From Zonotrichia leucophrys gambelii (Eukaryota; Chordata; Aves; Passeriformes; Passerellidae): 64,000 bases of DNA. Below are positions 23,746 to 37,634 of the stretch, in pieces. Location of the stretch: positions 54,593,585 through 54,657,584 of the forward strand of contig NC_088170.1 of assembly GCF_028769735.1 (NCBI RefSeq). The letters are read 5' to 3'. The notes under the pieces are model-generated. The model made no database searches. It saw nothing but the letters and a program-made list of their open reading frames with translations, and was not told the DNA's origin. Made by a program: the position numbers and the translations under genes. How positions within the stretch are numbered: position 1 is the first letter of the stretch; every line of letters begins with the position of its first letter.

Positions 23746-24331
23746 TTTTATTTTCTGCCTAAAGTTTTTTTTTTTTCCTTCAAGAACTTAGAAAATCTGT
23801 TTAGAACTGTTTTTTTAATATCTAGAGTTACAGTAACAAGTAGCAGCCCTGCTTTGATGTCAGCAGCAATTCTGTTTCTTTCTGTCAAAGGTAAAATAAG
23901 TGACGTGCTCTTGTAATTAAATGAATGGAAACAATTCCAATTATACTAATCTCTAATGATATGTTTATTGCTGTGGGGAAAAATCTGGTTTCAACCCAAG
24001 TAAATAGGAATATTTGGATTAGTTTAAAATGTATATGTAAGATCAGTATCCTAATTGTTATGAGAGTTGCAATTACACTTCTTCTGCAAAATGAAGAGCT
24101 TTGAGTGTTTGGCTTTAAGTCTTGCAGACTTTGCTTCTAGTAGGTTATTTTCCCACTTGGTTCTGAAAAACATAGTTCATATTCCATTTCCTCACAGAGT
24201 GTGCCTGGGGAATTTTCCACATGCAACATAAAAGTCAAGTACTTGTTTTTCCTGATGAGAGTCTTGCCTAATGTTGGGCCATTTTTTTTCCTAGAAGAAT
24301 ATTTCTTGACTGCTAGTTGGTGTAAGAAGAT
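23746..24331. other. AT-rich non-coding stretch
   Basis: No gene or repeat recognised. A T-run lies at about 23767-23777. Confidence 0.5.
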
Positions 24332-24597
24332 TATCACAGAACCACAGTATGGATAAGGTTGGAAGGAAGCACAGCAGATTATCTGGGCCAACCTCCCTGC
24401 TTGAGCAAGGTCATTCCAAAGCACAGGGTTGTGTCCAGACAGTTCTCTAATATTTCCCGAGAGGGAGGCTCCACAGCCTCTCTGGGCAACCTGTTCCAGT
24501 GCACAGCCATCAGCACAGGAAAGAAGTTCTTTCTCATATTCAGGAGGCAGTTCCTGTGCATGTTTCTGCCTGTTACCTTCTGTCCTATTGCTTGGAT
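24332..24597 (-). repeat. CR1 LINE 3' fragment
   Basis: The plus strand gives the classical reverse complement of a CR1 3' end: 'tatcacagaaccacagtatgg', 'aaggttggaagg', 'gggccaacctccctgcttg', 'ctccacagcctctctgggc' then 'aacctgttccagtgcacag', and 'ttgcttgg'. It is truncated at the 5' side after about 265 bp. The overlapping reading frames of 86-95 codons here on both strands are shadows of the repeat. Confidence 0.92.
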
Positions 24598-27500
24598 TAT
24601 GAATAATTTATTTTCTTGATGGATTAAGCAGCAAAACAGCATTTTAATGGGAGGTTGATTTGACCAATATTTGTCATAAACCCATCACTTTCTGCTTTTA
24701 TTTATGTAAAAACACTGGGCATTGACTACCTACTAAGGACTGAACTGTGACCTAGGTGAGTACAGTGTCCAAAGGTATTCAGTTAATTCACGTTTGAGGT
24801 ACAAATGAATTTCTTTGTGGAGAAGAATAAGATCTCTCACAGCAAAATGAGATATCTAAAAGTGCTGTCTCAACTATCTCACTAAAGAGTGTGACAAGTG
24901 CCCACAGGGACACCCCATTGCTGCTGCATTGGTTGGGCACCACAGAAACAGGTTTGTGAACATTGTGGGCTCACACAGCCTGATGTGAGCCTTGTACTGA
25001 GCTGGCACATATGTGCCTTTACTGAATGGTAGTTACCCATATTGAAAAATGTGAGGAAAAAAAAATCACATCAGTGAGCAATGGTCTTTAGTTTTTAATT
25101 AGGCAGCACAGGATTGTACCATAAGTTGTATCAACATAACAAGGGTTCGCTGAAAGATTTCTAAGGCTTGTTCACAAAAATATCTGTGCTTCTCATATTT
25201 AGAGATCAACATAGATAGTATTTTCTTTTCTTAAAAGTATTATAATGATTTTTTTATACACAGAAAAGTAGATACCTGAAAGTTTATAGACATGTATGAG
25301 TCTGAAATACTAAGTATTTAAAGAAGAAGTTTCTTCATTGAAGACAGGTAAAATCCTTCTAATTCTCACTAGGTTCATATTTGCATCATTAAGTGTCTCT
25401 ATACCTTTAATGTGTATTAGGGGTAAAATATTTAGGTACACCTAAAAAAGTCAATGAGGTGCTCTTTGCATCTTAGAATGTAATAAGAGATAAAATATAG
25501 TACTAAATGAAATAAAGAAAATTGCTTGAGAACTATGCAAAATTTCCCAGGTGAAGGATATCTATGTAAATGCTTTTGATGTTTTTTATTTTCCCCATAT
25601 GTGACTTTTAAAATGCCTACATTTAAGAATAAAAGAAGATACACAGAGAACACTATATTAACTCATAATTCATTATATAATGCCAGCATCTTGCTACATC
25701 CACACTTTATAACATCAGAGTATCACACTAAGAGCTCTAGGACAGGTGGATAAGCCAATAAAAGTTTATGTAAAGAAGAGGAAATTGCAGATGAAATAAA
25801 TGTTGGATTGTGGTTTAGCAGGTTCTGGTAGAGTCTAAAATCCAATGGATGTAAAGAATAGATGATATTGTTCATTGCCTATAGCAAACTTCCAACTTAA
25901 GACAGTGACAGCAGAAACAGAATCTTCTAAAGTACATAAATAGGAAATTAAAAAGGCTTTCTGTTGTACTACCTCTTCTTTTTTTTGCAAGACATGGTAG
26001 CAGTCTCTCCTGCCCTGAAGAAATCATACTCTTTTCCATAGACTTCTTTCCATGAGAGGGTGATGAATTTAGGGATCTACTATAGGGAGAAGCCTACCTG
26101 TGGCTTTGTACCCGCTGGGCTCTGAGTTCCAGAAAAGGCGATTACATAGGCTGTACCTAAGCACTGGTAGGGTGGTAAGCACCCTTGGTATGTCAGACTG
26201 TAAGAGATTACACCATCTGTGTGTCTACCATTGCAAAATGCACACTGCTGCCCTCACACAGCACCACTTTCAATTTCCAATAGCATTTTTAAAAGTAATA
26301 AAAAGAAACTCCATTGGTTTTGTGATATTGTAGTGTTGTAAAAGCAAAATTTTGGATTTGAAGCTCTTCATTTTGATATCTGTATATCTCATATCTCCAC
26401 TCTTTATAGATGTCCTGTAACTTCTCAAAATTACAATTTTTTTTAAGACTAATTTCAATTTATCTCATAAGATGCACCCAATACTATCTTTTTGCATTGT
26501 AAAAAGTTTTTAAAATTATGGTTTAAATAGATTTTTATTAAAGTCATCATAAATTGCTATAATGTACTACTTTGTAAATCATCCTCTTACAAAGTATTTT
26601 GATGTCTCCAAAATAAGATTAAAATTTCAATATAAGAAATTAGTTTTGCATTGATTTCATAACCATATATGGCACTATTCTAAAAGAAAAATAGTGCATT
26701 ATTCTCCTATAAAATTCTGCTTTGACGCATTTGCAATAACTACTTTGTTTTCAAGATGCCAGATTTTTTGACAAGAAATTAGTATACATTTATGTTGTAT
26801 ATTTAACAGTTTCTTCTGAATTTGAGTAATTTGCTGAAGATCAATATCTTGAAAGTAAACTTTATTCAAAATCCTGTCATCTCTGCCTTTCATTGCAGCA
26901 GACAGATCTTTCCTGTTACTGGAAAACTTTTCATGCCAGCCTTATAATGAAGCTTTAAGTCTTCTTGGAAGCCACAGGTTTTAATCTATTTTTTCTAAGG
27001 ACCTAGTCATCACAATGATTTATCACTCAAATGAATATCAAACATGTGAAAATATTCCTGTGGCTCAAGGGATTTTTTTTGTCCCAATGAAATGTTGGTT
27101 TGAGTATGCAGCAATTAGCTCAAAAGATTTGTATTTCCAAGGAAGCCATCTCTGGACTACAGGTGATCTTTTCAGCTCACTTTGAATCCTGGAATCTGCA
27201 ATTCTGTGATTTTTGACTGGAATAGAAAATAGCCTGAAGAAGGTTGTGTGGTCAACACCCCAAAAAAGCACAGTTTGTAAACCTCTTGAAGAGCAAATAT
27301 AAAAATATTAGGAAAAGACTTTTTAATACTTTTTCAAGTTGCCCTTATCTCTTTGGGTAAAAATTTATTGTGGAAGTTTCAAATACAGAATTTATATCTA
27401 TAGTGTGACCCTGAAGGAGATATCAGAATATGCCATCTTTTCTGAGTGCTTTTTCAGTTTATAGATAATTTTCTCAAAAGTTGATATGAAATGGGACCAA

Positions 27501-30471
27501 AAAGTTAGGGTGATTACTCCAAAAGAAAGAAATAAAAAGAATGAATGGAGGAAGGAATTAGAAAAGAAGAAGAAAGTAGCTAAATCGATGTATCTTATTT
27601 TAAAGTATGAACATTGTAGGGTATAATTAAGTTTTAGTGTTCTCCCTCACATTAAGGATCCTTTTCCACTACTGGGTCCCTGCAGGTATCAAATGGGATC
27701 TGAGGTGACAATTTCTAATTTTATAGTTTTTCATGATGTTGAAATACTGTTGGTGAGAGATCATAAGGGAGAGAAGGATCTGCAAAAATTACTAGTAATA
27801 TTACTGATAAGGTCAGATATTAAATGAAAAGTTCAGAAAACCCTGTGGTATTATGCAAATGAATTGAGAAATGACTGGAAAGTATAGTTCTTGTGCAGCT
27901 ATCTGCTAATGAGAGAGGGAAGAGGCAATAAGTAAGCTGAGGGATTTGAACATGAAAATACATCTTCACAGGAAACCTGTCAAAAGCAAATTCTCATGAC
28001 ACAAGTTTCGAGTTCTTTATGACCAACAGTCTGATTTCAATTGACTTGGAGAAAACTAGTGATATATAGTAGGCTCAAGAAAGCCGTATCATCAATGCAT
28101 TCGCATTAGTCTAGTGAACATCTAGTTATAACATGTCAGACCATCTTATTAGTGATGGCTCCTCAGTAAGAAAAGGTTACATCAACTCACAAGCAGGCTA
28201 AACAGCATTCTCCACACTTGCCAGCAATACATAAACAAAATTAGGAACTTGCTAATGCCACTACAGTATTGTGTGTTTACATTAAAAATCAATATTTTCT
28301 TGTGCATCGCACTGGAGGTGACATATCCTTGGCTGTTAAATGTTTCAGTGTGGTGGATATCCTCGTAAATTAACAATGTGAGAAAATAATTTTTTAAGCT
28401 TTTGGTTTTCTAAAAAAGCTGGTGCAGTCTTTATTAAGGGTGGAATTTTTTCTCATAAAAGCTGATCCCTTTTAGCTGTTTCCTTTATTACTGGGGAATG
28501 ACATGTAGGGGAAAGCAAAAAAAAGGGAACCAGCTTTCTTCTATGACCTTCTATGCTCAAAATCGAAACAAGCCACCAAAAAAACAGCTCACCCAAACCA
28601 ACAGCCCCAAACTGTCAATATCCTAGGAAAGGCTGGGTTGTAAAGATTATTGCATAAAATAATACCTATATGTACACATCATAGATATGTCCTCAAGAGC
28701 TCAAAATATACTTTGAGAGGTTTTATTCTCATGCAACTTTATGAATGACAGAAAAATACAAACGTTGTTGCAAAGCTGAGAGATACTCTTAGATAACACA
28801 CATTTCTACACATTAACTTCTGTAACATCTAACAAACTCTTTCTCTGATCTAGAGAAGCTGATGTCATACAGAAAAGTTGAGAGATATATCTTAAAATTT
28901 ATGAAGACAATATCAAAGTTGAGAGAAGAATAAGGACAGTTTGTGGAGGTGATTGTTTTACAATTGTTTTCCTTCTGGTTCAATTGGCAGTATGTATGCC
29001 TTAAAGAACTAATTATTAAAATTAGGCTAAGCAAAGTAATTTCTCTTTCGTTTTGTATTTTACATAAAATACATACTTGAAAAAGAAAATATTGTGAAAG
29101 TTTTTCCTGTTACCTTTTTCAAACAGTTTAGTACTGTATGGTTTCTCTTTTCCCTAACACAGTGGTATGATTAAAACCTCCTGCAGCCTTAAAAAGAAAA
29201 AAAATATTAAACTTGAACCTTTTAATGTTTTGAGGGTTTTTTTTTTTCCTTTCCTTCATCTTGCTGCTTGCTTTCATGAAAGGCTTCAGAAATAAGTATT
29301 CTGGAGATTCTATTCATTTGGATTTGGTTTAGAATAACAGTTTTGAGTCTGCTTTAGTTCTTAAGAAAAAAGATAACTTAGAGAATTATGAAAGTAATGA
29401 AGAACAAATTGATGTTTGTCTTTAAACCTGTCAGTTTCATCGTTGTTTAAATAAGTCTTAATGTCAGGCTAAAGGGTTTAATTTACATCAAACTCTAGGT
29501 GTTTTCTTGGTAGACCTATAGATTTCCTCTGGAAACCTTTCCAAAAGGTTTCAGAAAGCAAAAGCACATGCAAGATGATAAATTGATTTTTTTTTCTTAT
29601 ATTGCCTGTAACTTTCTCAAAATATTTGATTAGCATTCTCATCTGCATTTTACAGACTGATGAACCAGAGATAATTTATTTGCATTTAATATCTCTTTTC
29701 TTTCTTGCATTACTTCTTGTTTATTCAAAATTCTTTTATCAAAGCTTCAGTTAGGAGCAAGTCTGCGCAGTGGTATTCATACAAACACTGGTAGAAGTCA
29801 CAAAAGTAATAACTTTTGAAGAGAGTCTGTACATCTGACTTGTAGGTTGCTTAGCAAAGTACCTACAGTCATTAAATTAATAAGTAAAATTGGAAGTATG
29901 CATTTCTGAATTTTGCTTTGATTACTATTAGGTCTGAATTAAGTAATTAGGTAATTTTTAGTTTAAAAAAGTTAATAAGGTCTTCATTTTCCTGATACAG
30001 ACAATATGATACCATCTTCCTTTACAGTTTTATGTGTCATTTTGCTTTATGAATATTTACTTCTCAAAAGCCTGATTCTTCACCATTTCTGATCCCGAGA
30101 ATGTCAGAGAAATTATCCTTTCTCCATTGTAATACATTGATTACATTGCCCATATAAAAAGAATATTGCATAAATGTCAGAAATGTATTGACTATGGAAA
30201 CGCTTAGAGAGGAAAATGCTTTGTTGAATATGCTTATTTGTGAAGCCCTGTTATGACTTTACTGATTCTAAATAGAAATTCAAATGGCACAATAAAGAAA
30301 ACAAGGTGACAGCATTTTCAGCTCTGAGCAACAGAAACCAGTGAAACAAATTGCTCGTCCACTGTTGGGCAGCCATTTGTGAAATAGGTAATTGATTATT
30401 TAAAAGAAAAACTGTATTGTAATGTCAGTACATGAAGGAAAAATCAAGGACCTTTGACAAAAGGACGAAAA
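24598..30471. other. AT-rich non-coding stretch
   Basis: About 6 kb with no gene and no transposon I can name. 24880-25020 and 26090-26280 are less AT-rich and unassigned. 29620-29760 includes an octamer-type ATTTGCAT and several TAAT cores. Everything else is ordinary AT-rich sequence with chance frames of fewer than about 80 codons. Confidence 0.55.
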
Positions 30472-30845
30472 AATCACACAATCAGCTAGGTTGGAAAAGA
30501 CCTTTGAGATCACAGAGTCCAACCTATGACCTAATACCACCTCATCAATTAGACCAGGGCACTGAATGCCATATCCAGATTTTTTTAAAATACCTCCAGG
30601 GACTACGACTTCACCACCTCCCTTGGCAGCACATTCCAATGCTGAATCACCCTTTTTGTGAGGAAATCCCTCCTAACGTCCAACCTGAACATCCCTTGGC
30701 ACAGCTTTTGTGTACTTTAGTCTTACTGAGAATTGCCTTCAAGTAGAGACTGACCCTCACCTGGTTACAGCCTCCTTTCAGGAGGTTGTTGAAAGGGATA
30801 AGGTCTCCCCTGAGCCATTTTCCTCTGGGCTGAGCTACCCCTTTC
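30472..30845 (-). repeat. CR1 LINE 3' fragment
   Basis: Clear reverse-complement CR1 landmarks: 'aatcacacaatcagctagg' then 'ttggaaaagacctttgagat', 'agtccaacctatgacc', 'acctccagggactacgactt', 'ccacctcccttggcagcac', 'tgaggaaatccctcctaac', 'gagactgaccctcacctgg', and 'gataaggtctcccctgagcc'. It is better preserved than most copies here, so probably younger. Truncated after about 370 bp. The 79-104-codon frames on both strands are shadows of it. Confidence 0.93.
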
Positions 30846-31319
30846 TACTATGTGGAAAGCACGCTACTGAGACAGGCAGAGCTCCTCCAACTCCTGCTGA
30901 GCTTCTCTCAGGATTGGAAAGGTGTAACTCCACCCATTTGTCTTTCATGCTCCCTAATGCTCCTTAGCCTTTACGTTCCTTCCTGAAGCTCTGCCACCAG
31001 ACAAAGCAGCCCTGTCCCCGGCTCTCACTCTGCAAAAGGTGTCCCCTGTGTGGTTCTCGGGTACTGGCAGCAACTCAGGCACTCCCTGCAGCCAGTAGGC
31101 CTGAATGTCTTGGTGCTTGGGGGCTCTGGCTGGCTTAGCACACTCGTGCTGGCAGCAGCATCAGCAATGGCTTTTGATATCTTGTAAACCATTCCTAGGT
31201 CTAGTCAAGTTGGAGGGAAAAAAAAAAAAAACAACAAAACCAAACAAAAAAGCCTCCAGCCAAAACACCACACCCTGACACACACCCCAGCAGACTGCAG
31301 GGCTGTGCCTCCCTACACC
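30846..31319. other. GC-rich unassigned stretch
   Basis: The GC-rich sequence continues beyond the recognisable CR1 but no longer follows the CR1 consensus. It includes a 14-A run at 31218-31231 followed by an A/C-rich 'acaacaaaaccaaac' tract. It could be part of another retroelement or sequence carried along with the minisatellite. No gene seen. Confidence 0.4.
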
Positions 31320-31651
31320 TCCTGCACACGTGCACCACCCCTGCTCAACTGCCTGTGACACTGTGCACACTGCCCTGCTCACCCTCTGCCTGTGAAATCA
31401 CCTGTGCACCACTCCCCTGCTCACCTGCCTGTGCACACTGTGCACCACTCCCCTGCTCACCTGCCTCCTGCCTGTGCTCCCTGCTCACCTGCCTGTGCAC
31501 ACTGTGCACCACTCCCCTGCTCACCTGCCTCCTGCCTGTGCTCACCACAGCCCTGCTCACCTGCCTGTGCACACTGCACCACTCCCCTGCTCACCTGCCT
31601 CCTGCCTGTGCTCACCACTCCCCTGCTCACCTGCCTCCTGCCTGTGCTCCC
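31320..31651. repeat. Minisatellite with a 36-bp unit, about nine copies
   Basis: The word ccctgctcac (or a one-base variant) starts successive units at 31338, 31373, 31415, 31451, 31479, 31515, 31551, 31585 and 31621. The spacings are 35, 42, 36, 28, 36, 36, 34 and 36. Two unit types alternate, one ending in 'ctgtgcacactgtgcaccac' and the other in 'ctcctgcctgtgctcaccac'. Because the unit is a multiple of three and has no stop codons, several frames on both strands stay open with His/Pro/Ala/Cys-rich text. These are artefacts, not genes. The array is GC-rich in an AT-rich setting, typical of unstable subtelomere-type minisatellites. Confidence 0.95.
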
Positions 31652-34600
31652 CAGGGACATTTCAATCGCCTGTAAATGGCCCTGTGACCACCCCTTCCCC
31701 ACGTGAATGATTGGCAAGGGCTAGCAGACAAGGATCTTTGGCAGGTACAAGACAGAGAAAAGAAAGAATGGGGAAAAACATCCCAGGAAAGGAGAAAGGA
31801 GACCTAAGTATTATGTTTTGGACCCTGCGGTGACAAGGATAAAGTTCTTATGTTACAGAATCACATAGCCACACATTACAGAAATGGAAATGACACTTTT
31901 AGAAATATTTGCAGAAGGTAAATGTAACAATTAATATATAATTGATCGTAATAAAATTGTTCCTCATGCCAGTCAATGAGAAGGAAAAGCAGCTTTGTAA
32001 ATGTGTCTATTATACTTACTAAAACCTGACCAAAAAAAAAACCCCAAGCAACAACAACAAAAAGACTAAACATATGAAATGTTAAATAGCTATGTTTATT
32101 CAATACACTATAACTCACCTCAGAGCAGTTCTGTACATTGTCTCCTTTTTGGTTTTTATAACTTTATTTTCCTGCATTTAGCTCTTGCAGGGATCCCAGT
32201 GATTCATTTAACTTCTTTGTAATTTTCCTATTTCTCCATATAACTCCCGTATTTGTAGTACTTGTCTGGAAGGTGTCACCTCATAGCTGGAACACCTTCA
32301 AAGCACTTAAGTATTCCATGTGAATAATATCCAGCTTATTATCAGAACTACTAACAAATCATTCTCACAATTAAATGCTTTATAGAATATTTTCTTTGGG
32401 ATATTACAAGCACATTAAAATACACAAACTTTTAACATATTTTAGATGGACAAGTTTTCCATTAATACAAATATCTGCAAATCAGAGGAAAGGAGTGAAG
32501 TATGGTCAAGTGAAAAAACATGTTACCAAAGAAAATAATTTAGAACAAATCATAAAGACAAATGGCCACAAATAGTCAGCAGGGAATTGCTGTGTTGTGC
32601 TGACATCTCTGGGGAATCTGTTACTGAATCTGCTGCTTTCAGCAATGACTCCTGCAGGACAGAGCAAGAGAGAAATGAGCTTGCCCTTTGCTGGGAGCAA
32701 TCAGGTACAGGCCCTTCTTGACATATGGTAGTTAGGGCAGTCCTATTGTTTTCAATCAAAACAGTGATTGTTGTAGAAAGAGACATCTGCAAATTAAATT
32801 TGCTTTTCTTTTTAGAGCACTGTAAATTCTTCAGTATCCTAAATGGGTTAGTTAAGATTTTCTTAATTTTGCCTTTTTGTTTCATTACACACCCTTTGCA
32901 TAAATGGCTCCAATGTAGCTGCATCTCTGTCTACTCAAGTGACGGTAACTTTTCCACTGTTCTCAAAAGAAAACAAATCCCGGGAAGTCTACAAGTTTTT
33001 CCATTAAAACAAAATATTTTTTTTAATGTTCTGAGTTCTTGTAAATAGGTATACCCAAGAAATATCAGCCTGACAAGGCCTACATATTTTCTAAATATTT
33101 TTCCCTTCAAGATTTGAAGAAAAAGAAGAAAATGGTTCTACTATGAAATAGAGAATGCAGAATTTCAAGGACTGTTCCTTCTTTTGAAAAAAGACATTAT
33201 TTGAAGAATTACCAATGTAACTGATAATAGCTCCAGTTCCATTTATAATTGAAGTAGCTGCTTGAACAGCCTTCAGTATTATGCAAATGTGCTGCACTAG
33301 AAGAATTATAAAAAAGGCAAACTATGGGGTTTTATCCAATCTAAAAAAAATAAGATTTTTTCTGTCATCATGTTCACCATTTTTCTTTTGTGGTTTTACT
33401 TCTACATATGAAGGTAAATGAAACCTCATAATAACAGTAATGTCTATACTTTATTGTAATACAAATACAATTAATTTTATGGTAATAATTATTCTGAATG
33501 TGTATTTCATTAGTTTACCAAGTAATTACTCAGAATTTTATATATTAATTGAGATACATTCAAATTTGTCTTCAAAAAAAGGATTAAAAACCAAAAAATT
33601 TTCTAAAAAACAATTTAATATAGTAAAATAATACCTGCTTCTTGCCTAATGTTTTTCCTTTGAGTGCTTTTCATCCCTTTTATCTTGCTTTTGTAATTAG
33701 TCTTAATATCATTACCTATAATGATCAGAAGGTAATTGTGTGTTGACTCAAGAAAATGGTTTTTTTTTACAAAAAAATTCTGCAGGATAGATATTGCTCT
33801 ATTTATATTAAAGGCCACAATAATGAGATTTTTTTAAAATCTTTTTTTTAGATTAATATTTACTTCATATTTGAGCTATTTAAAACAAAGTAATATTTGG
33901 GATAAATTTAATTTTATTAAATTGAAGTACTAAGGTAACTATGAGTAATTTAAATTGTAAGTATATATATGTAAATCTGAAGGCAAAGTATTTAATATTA
34001 TTGTGTTTCCAATGTAGTAGAGTTTAGTACATATGGTTTTTATTTTGGCTGCAAGCAGTTTTATTACCTGGATAGTGTACAAAATGTAAATACAAGCCAG
34101 TTTCTCTTGGCTGTATATTTCAAAATTTTAAGGTTAGAAGTTGCATGGTAAAAGCACTAAGTGAAGGGATGTTATCTGTTCTGGTTTTTTTCCTAGTTTT
34201 TCAATGACTTCCATAGAATATTATTGTGTGTTTTTTTAGTTATCTATTATGAAAATATATATTTCTGATTTTGTTGTGTGAAACACTAAAAGATGACCAC
34301 TGAAAAGGCCCAGCACTCTACAAAAACTACAAACATGGTTTTCCATTACCATTTTCTATTTTGGCATCTTAAAAAGAGTGGAAGTTGATTTCAGCAGAAC
34401 ATCCTGTGGGGAAATTAGTTCATTTTGCTAAAGTATCTTAATAATTACAGTGACATCAAGGTTAATTGCTTAATCTGTATTGCCATAGTGCAGTCCTGTA
34501 GAAATCCCAACACAATCTGTTCTATAATTAGTGCCAGAATACCCATATATAGAACAAACAGCGGCCTAAAAAAATAAATAAAAAACTCTGATATGATTAA

Positions 34601-37600
34601 GATTTACCAGAGTGTGTATGTTTTTGTGTGCATTTTTATCTGTATATACATACATACAAAGAGAAGGGGTAGATTTCACAAAACAGAGGTTTTGCAAACG
34701 CAGTATATTAAACCCTTGAGGAGATATAAATAGCTGAGGTAGAAAATAACTTCAAGCAAGATGTTTTATCTCCTTATTCTTTTCCAGCTCCAGAATGTAA
34801 TTGCAAGCCAACACCATCACATTTGCATCAGGTCCCATGCTTTGCTTGTTCCATGTCAGAAACTAAGTGGTCAGAGTTTAAAAAGTAATTGTGAATATCC
34901 TTCCACTTCACCTTTTGGGTTAATTTCAATAACACTGCCTATTGCTGAGCTTACAGATTTGTATTGCTTTTGCACGCTTCATTAGCACACGATCCCATGT
35001 GGATTTATTGACTGCTCAGATTCTGAAGATGTGCCATACTGAGGGACAATGTGGTGCCCCTGATAACTCAGGATGACATGATGGTTCCCTTCCTGCTCTC
35101 TTCTCATTTTTGGAAACTGTGAGACCATTTGCACATTGCTCCTTCATATAAGTCATTAGTTCTTGCTGAATGCTTATTGCATCTGAGGCACAAGCTGTGA
35201 GTTACTCTGTGTTAGCTAATATAATTTTCAAATAACCAGACAGAAATCAGCAACTGGATCTTTAATAGTTTTCTGTGTCATTGATATATTTTCAAAATGG
35301 TTATAAGGACAATTTTTAAGGTGTTGACTAAGTATATTGCAACACACAAAAAGAATTCTGCTCCTAATGATCTTTAAGGAAAATAAAAATTCTACAGACT
35401 ATATCTCTCCCATTTTTCTAGAAATTGGGATAAATAAATCACAGCCAATTCTAATCTCAAATATGCAGCTCTGAAAAATATGACAATGGAACAAAACATG
35501 TTCTATCATCCTTTATTGTGTTTTGTACATCCAAACTGAAATGTAAAGTCTGTATCCTTGAAAATACACACTTACACATCTTAAGGTACACATTCCATTT
35601 TCAATGTTAGGGCCAGCACGCAAAAGTTGGCATCACTCTGATAAAGCCTGATAATAGTTTACTGCTTCAGATACTTAGATTTTTACTTTAAGGGAGTTGA
35701 TGTGGCAAACTAATTTTAAAAAGGGGAAAAATGTGTCCATACTGTCCAAATGTGTCAAGGGCATGCTCTCCAAGGAGGGATCATTAAATAAGGAAATGTT
35801 TCCAATGACAAATACTTTAAATTATGCTATGTGTAAATTTCAAAATATCATTTTCATTTGTCTTACCAGCATCTATATATTTATGTAACCTATTTGAGTA
35901 ATTGTGAAGACATGCATCTTTACATAATGCATGTGTCACACATAGATACAGCTATGGAAATGTTTTACATTCCTACCTCTGAACTTGGCAACTTTTAAAA
36001 TAGTCATTTTTTAAACTAAGACAATGATGTAGTCAAAAATAAAATAAAAAAACCCTTTAATTTTTCTACATTTTACTTAGTCATAGACTTTTTTTCCAGT
36101 GCATAATCATCTCCACTGAAACACAAATTAACTCTCCAACATTTTCAGCCTTTTTAATTTCAATGTTTTTTCAAACAAACACCACTTTAATTTTGAACAT
36201 TCATACTACACAGTGGGAATTTAGGCAATTTACAAGCCATTTACCATAGCAGTTGGGAGACTGTTTAGAAATTTCACAAGAATATCTTCCACTTCACCAA
36301 AAATTCTGTTCTTTCTACTCCCTGTAAAAAGGCAGTAAACCTGATAAGTTTATTTTGGCCGTCAAACTGTAATTAGTAACATGCAATACTGTCAAAGAAG
36401 AAAGCTGAAGCTTAGCACAGCAGTGAGTCTGTACTTTTAGGTAATTGCAGCTTTCTTTTTCTTTTCCACACAAGTCAAAACAGTTAAAACTTACAAAAGA
36501 CTGAGAGCCTAAATAATGCCCTGAGCTTTTAAGAATGTTTATTTTAAAGTGCTTGTAGCTGAATAATATTATTTGGTTCTCTGTTTTCCTCTCTTTGTCA
36601 CCATAATTACTGCTAAGAAAAGTTTTATAGCTCATAAGATACCATGCTGATTGATACCAGGTAGACACAGGAAAACTCCTTCCTAGCTTTGTTGATTACT
36701 TGCTGCAATTATTGAACTGTATTTTTAAAGTGCACGGGCCCATTTGGTTAGTGCTCTTTCAAAAAATTCTTTAGTTTTCTTTCTAAAATATATACAGGAG
36801 AAGCTGAAGTAAGACCTTGTTAAATAAGAATTAATTGATTTTAAAACTGCTAACAAGCTGATTTTATTTCATATTTCTAACTTTTAATTAGAAGTGCCCA
36901 TCAGACACAGGTAACTGTGCCTTGTTGTATGATTTCAGATTTTGGTAAGAAAAAGGAATATTTTTATTCATTTGTTTTCAAATCACCAAATATTAGATAA
37001 TAAATGATTGATTATGTTTGTAAGAAATAGAAATCCACATTCATATTTAACTAATACTAAGCAAGTTTTTTGGTGGAACTTGAATGTACTACATTAAAGA
37101 ATGTGTTTACAATGTTCTTGCTGCCATTTTCCCTGTGAAAGTTACCTGCCATTCAGCCTTAAAAGGTCACATAGTCTTGGCTTCCCTGACTTAATCAATA
37201 TAAACTACATGTCTCTGCATCAGAATAAACTGCTACTGCTGCCTCTTTTCCTGCTTCCAGATGAAGTACTGTGCTATTCTTGATCTCCTGCCTCTGAGTC
37301 AGTGTTTTCCCACATTCATAGTCAGTGCATAGGGTGACTGAAAAGGCAAAGAGAACACTGGAACAATGTTAATGCAGTTGCATATGACTGATTGGACAAC
37401 CTCAGCAAAAATTGATCTTCCCATCACCCCTTCGAGTCCACTAATGTAATGTTGTTTTTTCAAAGAGACTTAAGTGCACTTGATAGACTTGTTCTCAGGT
37501 ATTTCATTCTAACCTCAGAGGGAGTAAAGGGTAGGGTGATAAGCAAGGTCACTGGCTATTGAACTGAAATTAATTAAATGATGAATGGCCTTTCAAGATA

Positions 37601-37634
37601 ATTATTATCATACAAGTATTTCAGCACATTTCTG
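31652..37634. other. AT-rich non-coding stretch
   Basis: No gene or transposon recognised. A weak exon-like block at 34788-34884 is listed separately. A 117-codon minus-strand frame at 36315-36668 has random-looking Cys/Tyr/Phe-rich composition and is not called. 34440-34560 and 36820-36900 contain several TAAT cores but nothing specific. Confidence 0.5.
34788..34884 (+). other. Weak exon-like block (candidate)
   Basis: An acceptor-like 'ctccttattcttttccag' ends at 34787. A frame runs PECNCKPTPSHLHQVPCF then ACSMSETKWSEFKK to a stop at 34886-34888, and a donor-like gtaatt starts at 34885. The four Cys residues are suggestive of a small disulphide-rich segment, but I recognise no family. A second frame is open as well (34761-34985), which lowers the weight of the evidence. 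Chance is a likely explanation. Confidence 0.12.

Noticed and set aside
31345..31717. Overlapping frames of 75-106 codons on both strands (His/Pro/Cys-rich and Gly/Gln-rich)
   Set aside because: They are translations of the 36-bp minisatellite, whose unit length is a multiple of three and lacks stop codons. No gene is implied.
36315..36668. 117-codon minus-strand frame
   Set aside because: Composition (Tyr, Phe, Cys, Ser) is what random AT-rich DNA gives, with no domain or splice context.
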